Shown here: positions 1 to 8,500 of the stretch, piece by piece
Numbering within the stretch: position 1 is the stretch's first letter
Layout of the letters: each line of letters starts with the position of its first letter
Origin: Moellerella wisconsensis ATCC 35017
GTDB lineage: Bacteria; Pseudomonadota; Gammaproteobacteria; Enterobacterales; Enterobacteriaceae
Assembly (NCBI RefSeq): GCF_001294465.1
Contig: NZ_LGAA01000007.1
Location: forward strand, 62,001 to 126,000
Direction of reading: 5' to 3'
Length of the DNA: 64,000 nt
The notes under the pieces: generated by a model
What the model saw: only the letters and a program-made list of their open reading frames with translations
Database searches by the model: none
What the model was told of the DNA's origin: nothing
Program-made: the position numbers and the translations under genes

Positions 1-702
1 ATAGTTAGATATATTATTCCATTGTTGATTACTATTATTATTTCTCCAAGTGGAATTATTTTTAAATCGCCATGGTCCTGCATTTATACCAGTTTGTAGA
101 TTCAAAAATTGATTATTATTATTATATTTTGAATTAACGGATTTTTGTCCCGAAAATTGATAATTCAGTGTTAATGCATTGATACCATCATCCCAAAGCT
201 CGGGAGATACAAATCCTCGTGCTTGGTTATTGAGTGATGATTGTGGAAAAGATAAAAATAGCTGTAATTTTTCGATAGAAAAATCGAAAGATGCTCCAGG
301 ATATTGGTCATGAAACAATATACATTGTGGAGTGTCGGCTAACTGCTTATTTTTATTTTTCTTGTTGGGTAGAATACCTAATTCACTAAGCTGTTTTTGT
401 GTAAAGCAGGGAAACAAAACATCTTTATTATTAATATTTATTTTTTTAAATTTAATGTCTGTTGATTGGTCAGTTTTCTCTCTATTAAGATAAAGATCTA
501 CATTATAAACTCCTTCAGGTTGCAATTCATCATTATTATCAAATTGAGATAAACTAGAAATTATATTGTCATCTAAACCTTCTAAAAAACTAGGGTTAAT
601 ATTTGCATCAGAATATATGGAATGAGTAATTAATAACGTAAAAATTGATATTCTATTCAAATTTAATGTGTGAGGTAATAGTTTCTTATTTATTGATGAC
701 AT
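1..702 (-). CDS. Fimbrial outer-membrane usher (PapC/FimD family), N-terminal part only
   Basis: Reading the minus strand from an ATG at 702 gives an uninterrupted 234-codon frame that runs off the window edge. It has a basic start and hydrophobic stretch (about residues 14-30) like a signal peptide, then the pattern of the usher N-terminal domain: FLEGLDD, a GVYNVDLYLN strand, a Cys pair (near PCFTQ and PQCIL), and GFVSPELWDDGINALTLNYQ, followed by the start of the beta-barrel with GPWRFKNNSTW. In this family the protein forms the outer-membrane pore that assembles subunits delivered by the periplasmic chaperone. It starts 7 bp after the chaperone stop, so it is the third gene of the operon. 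The rest, and any tip adhesin, lie outside the window. It appears intact as far as seen. Confidence 0.9.
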   Translation of the reverse strand, partial: MSSINKKLLPHTLNLNRISIFTLLITHSIYSDANINPSFLEGLDDNIISSLSQFDNNDELQPEGVYNVDLYLNREKTDQSTDIKFKKININNKDVLFPCFTQKQLSELGILPNKKNKNKQLADTPQCILFHDQYPGASFDFSIEKLQLFLSFPQSSLNNQARGFVSPELWDDGINALTLNYQFSGQKSVNSKYNNNNQFLNLQTGINAGPWRFKNNSTWRNNNSNQQWNNISNY

Positions 703-709
703 AATTTTC

Positions 710-1396
710 TCATTTTATCGAGGTAGTTATTTGTTCACTTTTACTTCCAAGATCGTTAACTATTTTAAATGCTAAGTTGTCACCTGTTTTTATCTTTATT
801 GATGTATTTTCTGATGAGAATGCAAGGATCATCGTTGAGAACGAGTTTTTATTGTTGTTTATTAATAGATTATCAATGGTTATATTATAAGGTGAATTAT
901 TTTCTATAGATAAAAATCCATTACTTTCTTTCCATATGATTTTTTTAGCACTTTCAAAAGGAGTTCCCGATAACCCCTTAGGACGATAAAAAAGTTTTAA
1001 TTTTGTTTTTATAGCTATTTGTAAGCCATTCTGTAAACCGTTTTTGGGAATTGGAGGTATAGCTTTCATATTTAACCAAAATACAGTTTCTCTATCTTGA
1101 GGTAATGCGGTTTTATTTATAATTCTTACCATATTTTCTTTGTTAGCATTAAGTTTAAATAATGGTGGTGTTAATATAAAATTATCAACTTTTTTTCCAG
1201 TAACATCTTCAATCCATGATTGAATTATATAATAATTTTCTACGCCTCTATTTGAAATTGAGATTGCAGCTTCTTTTTTATCAGCATTATAGATAACTCG
1301 TGTTGTACTAACAGCAATTCCGCCTTGGCTATTTGCATAGGCCGAGAAAAAAAATAATAAGGATAAAAATGGCATATAAAAATATTTTAATTTCAT
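710..1396 (-). CDS. Periplasmic fimbrial chaperone (PapD/FimC family)
   Basis: About 228 residues from the internal Met of MKLKYFYM; an in-frame Met five codons upstream is possible, but MKLKYF begins the typical signal peptide (hydrophobic core, cleavage near AYA-NSQG). The mature part follows the two-immunoglobulin-domain chaperone pattern: GIAVSTTRVIYNADKKEA in strand A, the WIED and FILTPPLFKL stretch, then NKENMVRII and the signature FWLNMKAIPP. Family members cap nascent pilus subunits in the periplasm by donor-strand complementation and carry them to the usher. It lies between the major subunit gene and the usher on the same strand, as expected for a small chaperone-usher operon. Confidence 0.92.
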   Translation of the reverse strand: MKLKYFYMPFLSLLFFFSAYANSQGGIAVSTTRVIYNADKKEAAISISNRGVENYYIIQSWIEDVTGKKVDNFILTPPLFKLNANKENMVRIINKTALPQDRETVFWLNMKAIPPIPKNGLQNGLQIAIKTKLKLFYRPKGLSGTPFESAKKIIWKESNGFLSIENNSPYNITIDNLLINNNKNSFSTMILAFSSENTSIKIKTGDNLAFKIVNDLGSKSEQITTSIK

Positions 1397-1458
1397 AGTT
1401 ATTGTTTCCAATAGAAATTTCTTACTGAGTGGTTCTTCACTCAGTAAGAAATTAAATA

Positions 1459-1983
1459 TTATTTATACGTTAGATTAAAATCAGCTGTACCATTAGCATG
1501 GCCAATCTCAACATTTTCACCGATCTTTTTATATTGAGCAGCGAAGTTAAGAATATTTTGATTAGCTACTAAATTTTCTTTTGTAAAAGTTTCTGTATTT
1601 AAGGCAATAGCTGAACCTGTCTCATCTAGTAATTGAATACCGACTTTTTTCGCTGAACCAGGGCCGCTGAGAGTAATTAATTCAGGCGCTTCTTCTGCCC
1701 CTTCTCCTGTGAAACCAACTTCAACAGACAGTCCTGCATCCGCCGTAATATCACATTCTTCAAGAATAATTTGGAATGGAACTGGCGTGGATACTGTATC
1801 CTTTAGCAATGATGCTCTTTTTACTTGTCCTAATCTTACTAATTGATCCTGACTTTCTGGATTCACAACGCATGGACTATCAACAATATCTCCAACAAAG
1901 CGGATTGTGCCATCTTTTGCAAATACATTTGCACAAAATAGTGTTGTTGTAATAATAGTTGCGGCAATAACAGTCTTTTTCAT
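1459..1983 (-). CDS. Fimbrial major subunit (FimA-like pilin)
   Basis: A 174-residue protein with a signal peptide ending near NVFA-KDG. The mature part has the pilin pattern: GTIRFVGDIVDSPCVV with the first conserved Cys, the second Cys in ILEECDI, and a C-terminal beta-zipper strand ending in ADFNLTYK with penultimate Tyr. In the family it polymerises into the fimbrial shaft through donor-strand exchange with help from the chaperone downstream. It is first in the operon, and a promoter is expected in the AT-rich DNA at 1984-2554. No recombinase gene is visible beside it, so phase switching by inversion is not indicated. Confidence 0.9.
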   Translation of the reverse strand: MKKTVIAATIITTTLFCANVFAKDGTIRFVGDIVDSPCVVNPESQDQLVRLGQVKRASLLKDTVSTPVPFQIILEECDITADAGLSVEVGFTGEGAEEAPELITLSGPGSAKKVGIQLLDETGSAIALNTETFTKENLVANQNILNFAAQYKKIGENVEIGHANGTADFNLTYK

Positions 1984-2554
1984 AAATTATCTCTATAAGT
2001 AAATTAAAATTAATTGTGTACTTCTTCCTTTTGATAATAAATATCAACGAGCACTAAATTGAATCCATTCATTAATTGGAATGGCATTCTATTACCAAAT
2101 ATTAGCAAAAGAAAAATATTGTAACGTTGTTTACTCCCATTTAAGACAAATTAAGAGCATTTAACCAAGTTGTCATTTCCAGGTGATATAAAAAACTAGA
2201 GTGTTTATTGGGGAGGGTGAAAGAACTATTAATTTTTATTGCAAATAATGTTGCATTATTGTGATGATTCAGACTAAAGATAAAGCAGGTGGCTGAAAGA
2301 GGTAACTGCTTGAAAATGGCTGTTTTGAAATGATAATTATTAAACAGTATTAGTTTATATTATAAATAATTTTATATATTGCTATTCAAATTAAAATACT
2401 AACTATCGTAAAATAATAAAATCTATTTTATTATTTTATTTATTATTGAATTCTTAGTTAATTAAATAAAATTTTATTTATTATTTAATTTGGTTTTTTC
2501 CTATTTTTGCTCTAGAGTAAATAATTAATAAATAAAGTTTAACAAGGAGGTTTA
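1984..2554. other. Divergent intergenic region, very AT-rich, with palindromes
   Basis: About 570 bp separate the minus-strand pilin gene from the plus-strand hypothetical gene at 2555, so both promoters should lie here. Two perfect AT-only inverted repeats occur: 14-bp arms at 2409-2422 and 2425-2438 around a 2-nt loop, and an 18-bp palindrome at 2463-2480. A strong Shine-Dalgarno (AAGGAGG) precedes the ATG at 2555. No coding potential is recognised. The composition is the kind bound by H-NS-like silencers, which is inference. Confidence 0.55.
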
Positions 2555-4567
2555 ATGTATAATCATCAACAAAATCTATTCCCAGAAGTAATATTTGATT
2601 TTGATTCATGTCAACAAGTATTTAATATACAACGAGATGAATTAAATAATAATGTGGTTATATCTGCTGAGGTTATAATAAAAGGAATTATTTCTCATTC
2701 AGGTATACCTATAGAAGAACCTACCAATGTTATTAATATGACTGTAACTTTAGGAGGCGAATTTGATATTGGTGTTGAACTTAAAAACTTTAATTTAGAT
2801 ATTCCTGAATCAGGTGATAGCTTAATTATTAAAAGTGTAGACTTTCCTAATAATCCATTGATAGCTGCACTTATTTGTGAAAGTGGTGAAAATAATTATG
2901 ATCTTTATTTTAATGTATTTATTAATGCAATACCAACGTATTGTCATGTGGGGAAAAATAATTTCGATATAGTGAATGTTAATGTAATATCATTAGTTAT
3001 TAAGGATGAAATAGCGATTGTTTGTTTAGAATATTTTAATCCATTGTGTATGAAGGCTTTTTTATCAATTGGTAAAGATGAAAATAATTTAATTTCAATT
3101 GATATGAAATATATTGGTAAGGCAAGTGAGGATATTCCATTAGAATATTGGTATCGTTATTTAGGCAATGTAAATTTATCGATAGAAAATATTTGTGGTT
3201 ACGATAAAACATTATCTATTATAATTGTATATAATAAAGATATTAATGGTTCACTAGTATGTAATCCATGGGAAGAAAAGGAATTTCAAAGTGAAGAAAT
3301 TCTTGAGGGAAATTGTCTATCCCCTGAATATGGAGATGAAGGACTATATAAATTAAATGAATTAGATAATCGACAATATAATTGCAGTGCCATTCATACA
3401 CATAAATCAGCTTATATTATCTCTTCTTCTTCAGTTTATATCTCAGGAAAACATCATGCTAATTTAAGTATGATTACGCCTAACGGTGCAATTATTACTG
3501 TGTTTGAAATTCAAGATACTAATACAGGTGATCATTATGATATCGATTTAGTTGCATTACAGGTACCTGAAGGCAATGATGATTTTGTTGCAGTCTGGTC
3601 CTCAGGAACAACTGCAGCAAGAAAAATTTTTGCTCAGCGTTTTCATCCTGTACTCAATAGTATTCAGCCTATTGGAATGCCTATTTTAATTTCAGGAAAT
3701 GATGCGGTTTCAGTAGCCCCTCGAATATCTTTTAATAAAGAGACTAACAAAATTGCCATAATTTGGGTATCTGTTACAAATAAAAAAATCTGGCTAAAAT
3801 TATTCACACCTATATTAAATGATGCTAGTGCCCCCTCTGAATTTATCGGACAATTTATAAACCAATATTTTTCATCTTCCTTATATATGCATGATGACAA
3901 AAATCAAACAGGTTATGCATTAGATATTGTTATTATATCTGGAGATCAGGATGAATATAGTAAAGATAAATTTTTCATTGCTTTAAAATCAACAGATACA
4001 TTAATAAAAATGTTTCTATTACAGTCTGTTAGAGAGTCAAGTCTATTAAATTTATTAGATATAAAACCTTTTAATACATTCTTTGATTTTGAGGATAACA
4101 AAATTGCTCATTTTGATATGGAATATGATGCTAAAAAAAATAAATTAATGTTTGTTTATGGAAAATATACTGATGATGATATTTATGGTGTAGAGATACC
4201 TATTTTTAGTCATAATCTACAAAAAGCGACGCCTCGAAAATTAAATATTGAAGCATATGATAGTTATCGTCCTCGAATATCAAGATCACCGAAATATCAT
4301 TTAGGAAATGGAGAGTATGAATATCGTTATTTGGTTGCGTGGGAATCTCAATTATATGGTATTTATTATAATATATTTTCAGATCTATTTATTCCTCAAG
4401 GTGCAGAGGATGAGATACAGCATGATGATAATGATACAGATAAAGCACAACCAATAATAACTGATAATAAAATAGTTATTATTATGGAAGCACGTAAATT
4501 TAATGGTTCGGCTGTTCAAGGGACTCGTTCAATTCTTTTTTATATTAAAAATAGAGTAATCCCTTAA
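2555..4567 (+). CDS. Hypothetical protein, beta-propeller-like, with extra N-terminal domain
   Basis: A 670-residue protein I do not recognise by family. Residues from about 265 to the end are clearly homologous to the whole of the next gene (shared GDHYDIDL, WSSGTT, VSVAPRI, IWVSVTNK, MEYDAKKNKLM, VYGKYTDDDIYG, EAYDSYRPRI, VAWESQ, QHDDNDTDKAQ). The first 265 residues are unique, beta-rich by eye and have no signal peptide. The shared part repeats short strands of the form hydrophobic-x-A-V/I-W followed by a charged turn, suggesting beta-propeller blades similar to those in some large adhesins and lectin-like proteins; this is inference. The start is set by a strong AAGGAGG. Codon use is markedly more AT-rich than the core genes to the right, which suggests acquisition. 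Confidence 0.8.
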   Translation: MYNHQQNLFPEVIFDFDSCQQVFNIQRDELNNNVVISAEVIIKGIISHSGIPIEEPTNVINMTVTLGGEFDIGVELKNFNLDIPESGDSLIIKSVDFPNNPLIAALICESGENNYDLYFNVFINAIPTYCHVGKNNFDIVNVNVISLVIKDEIAIVCLEYFNPLCMKAFLSIGKDENNLISIDMKYIGKASEDIPLEYWYRYLGNVNLSIENICGYDKTLSIIIVYNKDINGSLVCNPWEEKEFQSEEILEGNCLSPEYGDEGLYKLNELDNRQYNCSAIHTHKSAYIISSSSVYISGKHHANLSMITPNGAIITVFEIQDTNTGDHYDIDLVALQVPEGNDDFVAVWSSGTTAARKIFAQRFHPVLNSIQPIGMPILISGNDAVSVAPRISFNKETNKIAIIWVSVTNKKIWLKLFTPILNDASAPSEFIGQFINQYFSSSLYMHDDKNQTGYALDIVIISGDQDEYSKDKFFIALKSTDTLIKMFLLQSVRESSLLNLLDIKPFNTFFDFEDNKIAHFDMEYDAKKNKLMFVYGKYTDDDIYGVEIPIFSHNLQKATPRKLNIEAYDSYRPRISRSPKYHLGNGEYEYRYLVAWESQLYGIYYNIFSDLFIPQGAEDEIQHDDNDTDKAQPIITDNKIVIIMEARKFNGSAVQGTRSILFYIKNRVIP

Positions 4568-4652
4568 TATCTAATAGGAGGTTAAAGATTCTGATAATGG
4601 TAAGAATAAATATAATATTTCATTCAACCTAATCTAAATAAAGGACTTATTT

Positions 4653-5930
4653 ATGGCTATTAACACTAATTTTCCTGCTGGACTTAATATTTTATCAAAT
4701 ACAAATAATAGAGCAAGTAACTGTACATCAATAAAAACATTAGCTTCTGGCTTCTTAGTTAGTTCATTTACTGAATATGTAGGTGGAAAATATACCGCTA
4801 ATTTAAAAGCTCTATCACCTTCGGGGGCAATTATTCCTAGTATTATTATCCCTGATATTCGTCCTGGTGATCACTTTGATATTGATTTAGCTGAAATTTC
4901 AGGTACAGATGACTTTATTGCTGTTTGGTCATCAGGAACTACCTCAACTCGTCGAATTATTGGCCAGCGGTATAATGTATCACAAAGTGGATTCTCATCA
5001 GTTGGCGGTCAAATTGATATTAGTGGTACAAGTGTTGTCTCTGTTGCTCCTCGTATTTGTTATAATATAACCACGAAAAAATTCTTAGTAATTTGGGTTT
5101 CTGTAACTAATAAAACCATTTGGCTGAAATTATTAAATGAAGATTTGTCCGATGCGAGTCAGCAGGTTGCTGTGACGGGTGAATTAATGAGCCAATATTT
5201 TAATCTGTCGTTAAATATGCATGATAATAATGTGCATACTGGTTATGCAGTCGATATTGCATTAACGACAGGATATGATACTCCAGCATTACCTGGAATT
5301 AATAGCCGAGAACGTTTCTTTATTACACTGAAAGGCTCTAGAACATTAGTAAGATTGTTTTATCTTAATTCATATAAATCTTCAACTAAAGATTCAAAAT
5401 TAGAACTGAATGAAGTTATTTTACCCTTTGATTTTGAAGATAAAGAAGTCGAACATTTTGATATGGAATATGATGCAGTTAAAGATAAATTAATGATTGT
5501 TTATGGTAAATATAATGATGATGATATTTATGGATTGGAAATATTATTATTTAGTCAGCCTAAAAGCGTATCATTGCTAGCAGATAATACATTAGAATTA
5601 AGAAACATTCCTAAAAAATTAAATATTGAAGCTTATGATAGCTATAGACCTCGAATTAAAAGAACTAATTCTGAAAATATTAATACGGGATCTTATGAAT
5701 ATATCGTCGCATGGGAAACACAAAGATTCGGTATTTATTTTAATCGTTTCTCACATGAATTCATTCCACAAGGTGCAGAATCAGAAATTCAGCATGATGA
5801 TAGTGATACCGATAAAGCACAAATTGTTATTTCAGATAATCAATTTGTCATTGTGATGCAGGCGCATAAATTTCATGGTTCACCAGTACAAAACACGCGT
5901 GCTATTTTATTTAATACAACTGATTTTTAA
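4653..5930 (+). CDS. Hypothetical protein, beta-propeller-like paralogue of the upstream gene
   Basis: A 425-residue protein, full-length paralogue of residues ~265-670 of the preceding gene, 85 bp downstream on the same strand with an AAGGAC ribosome site. It begins MAINTNFPAGLNILSNTNN without a signal peptide. Repeating units centre on DFIAVWSSGTT, KFLVIWVSVTNK, KLMIVYGKYNDDD, YIVAWETQRFGIYFNRF and QFVIVMQAH, spaced about 50-70 residues, which fits 5-7 blades of a beta-propeller. The strongest conservation with the neighbour lies in the blade cores and in QHDD.DTDKAQ near the C-terminus. Function unknown; a carbohydrate-binding or toxin-accessory role would be a guess. The pair probably arose by tandem duplication. 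Confidence 0.8.
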   Translation: MAINTNFPAGLNILSNTNNRASNCTSIKTLASGFLVSSFTEYVGGKYTANLKALSPSGAIIPSIIIPDIRPGDHFDIDLAEISGTDDFIAVWSSGTTSTRRIIGQRYNVSQSGFSSVGGQIDISGTSVVSVAPRICYNITTKKFLVIWVSVTNKTIWLKLLNEDLSDASQQVAVTGELMSQYFNLSLNMHDNNVHTGYAVDIALTTGYDTPALPGINSRERFFITLKGSRTLVRLFYLNSYKSSTKDSKLELNEVILPFDFEDKEVEHFDMEYDAVKDKLMIVYGKYNDDDIYGLEILLFSQPKSVSLLADNTLELRNIPKKLNIEAYDSYRPRIKRTNSENINTGSYEYIVAWETQRFGIYFNRFSHEFIPQGAESEIQHDDSDTDKAQIVISDNQFVIVMQAHKFHGSPVQNTRAILFNTTDF

Positions 5931-6367
5931 TCTTAGATTGATATTTATCATTTAATTCTAATTATCATTAATTATATATTTTTTATAATTTATAGATATT
6001 AAACATGCAGACTAATAATTTCATTGTGGGTTATTAATCTCACAATGAAATTATTATTTACTAAAGTAATAATTGTTTATTATTATAATTAATTTACACA
6101 CATTTATTGTTAATTTTTTATTAACTAGTATTTAGTATAGATAGAATTCTTTAAATAAAGAAAAATAACAATTAATCTATTTAATTAGATCTTAATGCTA
6201 ACAATGAAAATTATTAAAAGCTAAAATTTGTTATGTCTGATAGACATTACATTAAAAATATTATACTTTCATTACTGATAATTTTTTGTACTGTATAATA
6301 ATGTATTGAATTTTTAGTGTTCGATTGAATAACCAGTAATATTATAAATATTATCTTGGAGGATAAG
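5931..6367. other. Intergenic region with a long perfect hairpin
   Basis: About 440 bp between the propeller-like pair and the SemiSWEET gene. It is extremely AT-rich and contains the hairpin listed at 6013-6056. No ORF is recognised; a promoter for the SemiSWEET gene should lie near 6250-6350 but cannot be assigned with confidence. Confidence 0.5.
6013..6056 (+). terminator. Perfect 16-bp inverted repeat, putative terminator
   Basis: Arms 6013-6028 and 6041-6056 (left arm TAATAATTTCATTGTG) are exact reverse complements around a 12-nt loop, and two more inner pairs (one G-U) are possible. It sits about 80 bp after the stop of the propeller-like pair. The tail is only moderately U-rich, so it may be a terminator or a protein-binding palindrome. 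Confidence 0.5.
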
Positions 6368-6631
6368 GTGTCATCAACTAATGCACCGAAGTATGTGAGT
6401 TATATCGGCTGGATAGCAACATTTACTGCATTTTGTATGTATGTATCCTATATTCCTCAGATTATGGATAATCTTGATGGAAATAAAACCAATCCGTTAC
6501 AGCCAGCAGCTGCAGCGATTAATTGTACATTGTGGGTGTGGTACGGGCTCAAAGTAAAAGATTTGCCTGTTGCTGTTGCAAATGCGCCCGGTGTAATTTT
6601 TGGTATTATTGCCTGTTTAACCGCATTTTAA
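6368..6631 (+). CDS. SemiSWEET family sugar transporter
   Basis: About 87 residues with three predicted membrane helices (roughly 12-32, 40-58 and 66-85 from the GTG start). The first helix carries the PQ motif (YVSYIPQIM), and the loop and second helix contain NKTNPLQP and INCTLWVWYGL, followed by VANAPGVIFG, all typical of bacterial SemiSWEETs. These proteins dimerise in the inner membrane to form a facilitative sugar pore. GTG at 6368 is preferred because GGAGG at 6358-6362 is spaced 5 nt from it; the TTG at 6356 would overlap its own Shine-Dalgarno. It is monocistronic, between the propeller-like genes and the pentose-phosphate operon. Confidence 0.82.
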   Translation: MSSTNAPKYVSYIGWIATFTAFCMYVSYIPQIMDNLDGNKTNPLQPAAAAINCTLWVWYGLKVKDLPVAVANAPGVIFGIIACLTAF

Positions 6632-7454
6632 TGCTGATCATTTGAAATTAAGATCAGTGAAACAAAGCCAGTGGACTACTTTTTATTCTATATTATCTTG
6701 CTGATTTTGTGAGTTATTATTTGTCGATTTTATGATTCAACAAAACAGTAAAATATTTTTTACAATTATTGAATAATGATTAGTGACAGAATATAATTCT
6801 AGTAATATTTTTGCGATAGCTCTAATCTTCTTTTTATCTTAACTTTCCTCTAGTCATCATTCAATTGAATAAGAACTATTCTTAATAATCTCAGGTTGTA
6901 AATACGCCTATTTAGGTTAAATTTTGCTGATTTTTTGGTTTATCTATTTTTACTAAGACCGCACTCTTATCGCCTAATTTCCAAAATTTTCATGGGATGA
7001 ACGAGAGACTATGGGCAGATAAAAATATAGCTAAAGATAAAACGTCGTCCAATGTTAAGACATAAATAGATGGTCTTTTTAAGATTTAGTTACATTTAAT
7101 GTAAATTAATTATTTTTTTTTAATATTAATGTAATAAATTTATAATGATTCTATGTATGAAGGTTTTAACTGAATTTATTCTTTGAGTAATTTTATTTCT
7201 TGGTATAAGTTTAGTGTAGATATTAAATTTTTCATCATAAGATGAGCAATTAAATAATTAACTTTATGGTGAGAATTATTTTAAATATTAAGTGTTCTAG
7301 ATAAAAATAAGCTTTGAGCTTAGCTAGAAAGATTGACTCTCATTATACGGCGCTGTTTTTTATAATTCTAAATTCTGTTATTTCCAGCCAGCGCATTATG
7401 GTGATCAATCTACCGACTCAACTTTGGGCAGTATCAGATTTTGGAAAATAATCT
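6632..7454. other. Long AT-rich intergenic region without recognisable gene
   Basis: About 820 bp. A weak stem (CTGATC/GATCAG) at about 6633-6657 just after the SemiSWEET stop could be a terminator. I see no reading frame with family resemblance; a 22-codon ORF (MNERLWADKNIAK...) near 7000 is probably chance. The promoter of the following dehydrogenase operon must lie in the last few hundred bases. Confidence 0.5.
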
Positions 7455-8498
7455 ATGAATCAATCATCAGTATGTCAGCAATTAGGTTTTATTGGCTTAG
7501 GACGTATGGGCGCCGCAATGGTTCGACGCATTAATAATGCCGGTGTGGAATGTGTTGTCTATGATCATAATACAGAGATTAGTCAGCAATTACCGGATAG
7601 TGTTATTTTTAATAATTCGCTTCAAGAACTGGTAGATAAGATGTCTACACCTCGGCATATTTGGCTAATGTTACCTGCAGCCGTTGTCGATTCGGTTATT
7701 ACTCAGTTATTGCCTCTATTAAGTGCAGGTGATACGTTAATTGATGGTGGAAATTCACATTTTACTTTAGATATTCAACGTGCTAATCAATTGAGATCTA
7801 AGGGAGTTGATTACATGGATGTCGGGGTAAGTGGCGGCGTTTGGGGTGAAGAGCGTGGATATTGTCAGATGATTGGCGGCCCTAAAAATCGTTATCAATA
7901 TTTAGAGCCTGTATTTCGTGCACTGGCACCAGGGGTTGAAGCGGCGCCAAGAACCGAAGGAAATACCGGGGATGCCTCTCCAGCCGAGCAAGGGTATCTT
8001 TATTGCGGCCCTAATGGCGCAGGACATTTTGTAAAAATGGTGCATAACGGGATTGAATACGGGCTGATGGCTGCTTATGCCGAAGGGCTAAGTATTCTTA
8101 AACATGCTGATTTAGGTTTGCAAGCGGTAGATGCAGATGCGGAAACCGCACCACTTGAGCATCCAGAGCATTATCAATATCAATTACCGGTTAATGAGAT
8201 CAGTGAGTTATGGCGCCGTGGTAGTGTTGTTGGATCATGGCTATTAGATTTAATTGCCACTGAAATGCATCATTCGCCAGATTTAGAAAATTATGCTGGC
8301 CGTGTTTCTGACTCAGGTGAAGGCCGTTGGACTTCCACGGCTGCGATTGATTTAGGCGTTCCCGCTCCAGTATTAACCACCGCGCTATATTCACGTTTTG
8401 CTTCGCGTGATAATGATTTATTTGCTGATCGAGTTCAATCAGCCATGCGCCATGCGTTTGGCGGCCATCAAGAAAAATCTGCGCAATCGCAGGAGTAA
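7455..8498 (+). CDS. gnd: 6-phosphogluconate dehydrogenase, short (NAD-type) decarboxylating form
   Basis: A 347-residue protein of the short 6-phosphogluconate dehydrogenase group, about 120 residues less than E. coli Gnd. The Rossmann motif GFIGLGRMGAAM is at 11-22, with no arginine signature for NADP after the second strand. Substrate-binding motifs DGGNSHFTLD (97-106) and DVGVSGGVWG (122-131) and the catalytic Lys194 in GHFVKMVHNGIEYG (190-203) are present. It should convert 6-phosphogluconate to ribulose-5-phosphate and CO2, probably with NAD+ by family comparison. A segment rich in Gly/Ser/Pro at about 165-185 is a small insertion before the catalytic helix. It is followed after 2 bp by zwf, forming a compact pathway operon that lacks the lactonase. 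Confidence 0.9.
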   Translation: MNQSSVCQQLGFIGLGRMGAAMVRRINNAGVECVVYDHNTEISQQLPDSVIFNNSLQELVDKMSTPRHIWLMLPAAVVDSVITQLLPLLSAGDTLIDGGNSHFTLDIQRANQLRSKGVDYMDVGVSGGVWGEERGYCQMIGGPKNRYQYLEPVFRALAPGVEAAPRTEGNTGDASPAEQGYLYCGPNGAGHFVKMVHNGIEYGLMAAYAEGLSILKHADLGLQAVDADAETAPLEHPEHYQYQLPVNEISELWRRGSVVGSWLLDLIATEMHHSPDLENYAGRVSDSGEGRWTSTAAIDLGVPAPVLTTALYSRFASRDNDLFADRVQSAMRHAFGGHQEKSAQSQE

Positions 8499-8500
8499 TT

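Noticed and set aside
1984-2554. Invertible fimbrial promoter (phase switch)
   Set aside because: No matching inverted-repeat pair flanking the pilin promoter and no recombinase gene nearby in the window.
7000-7070. 22-codon ORF in the gap upstream of gnd
   Set aside because: Too short, with no ribosome site and no recognisable homology.
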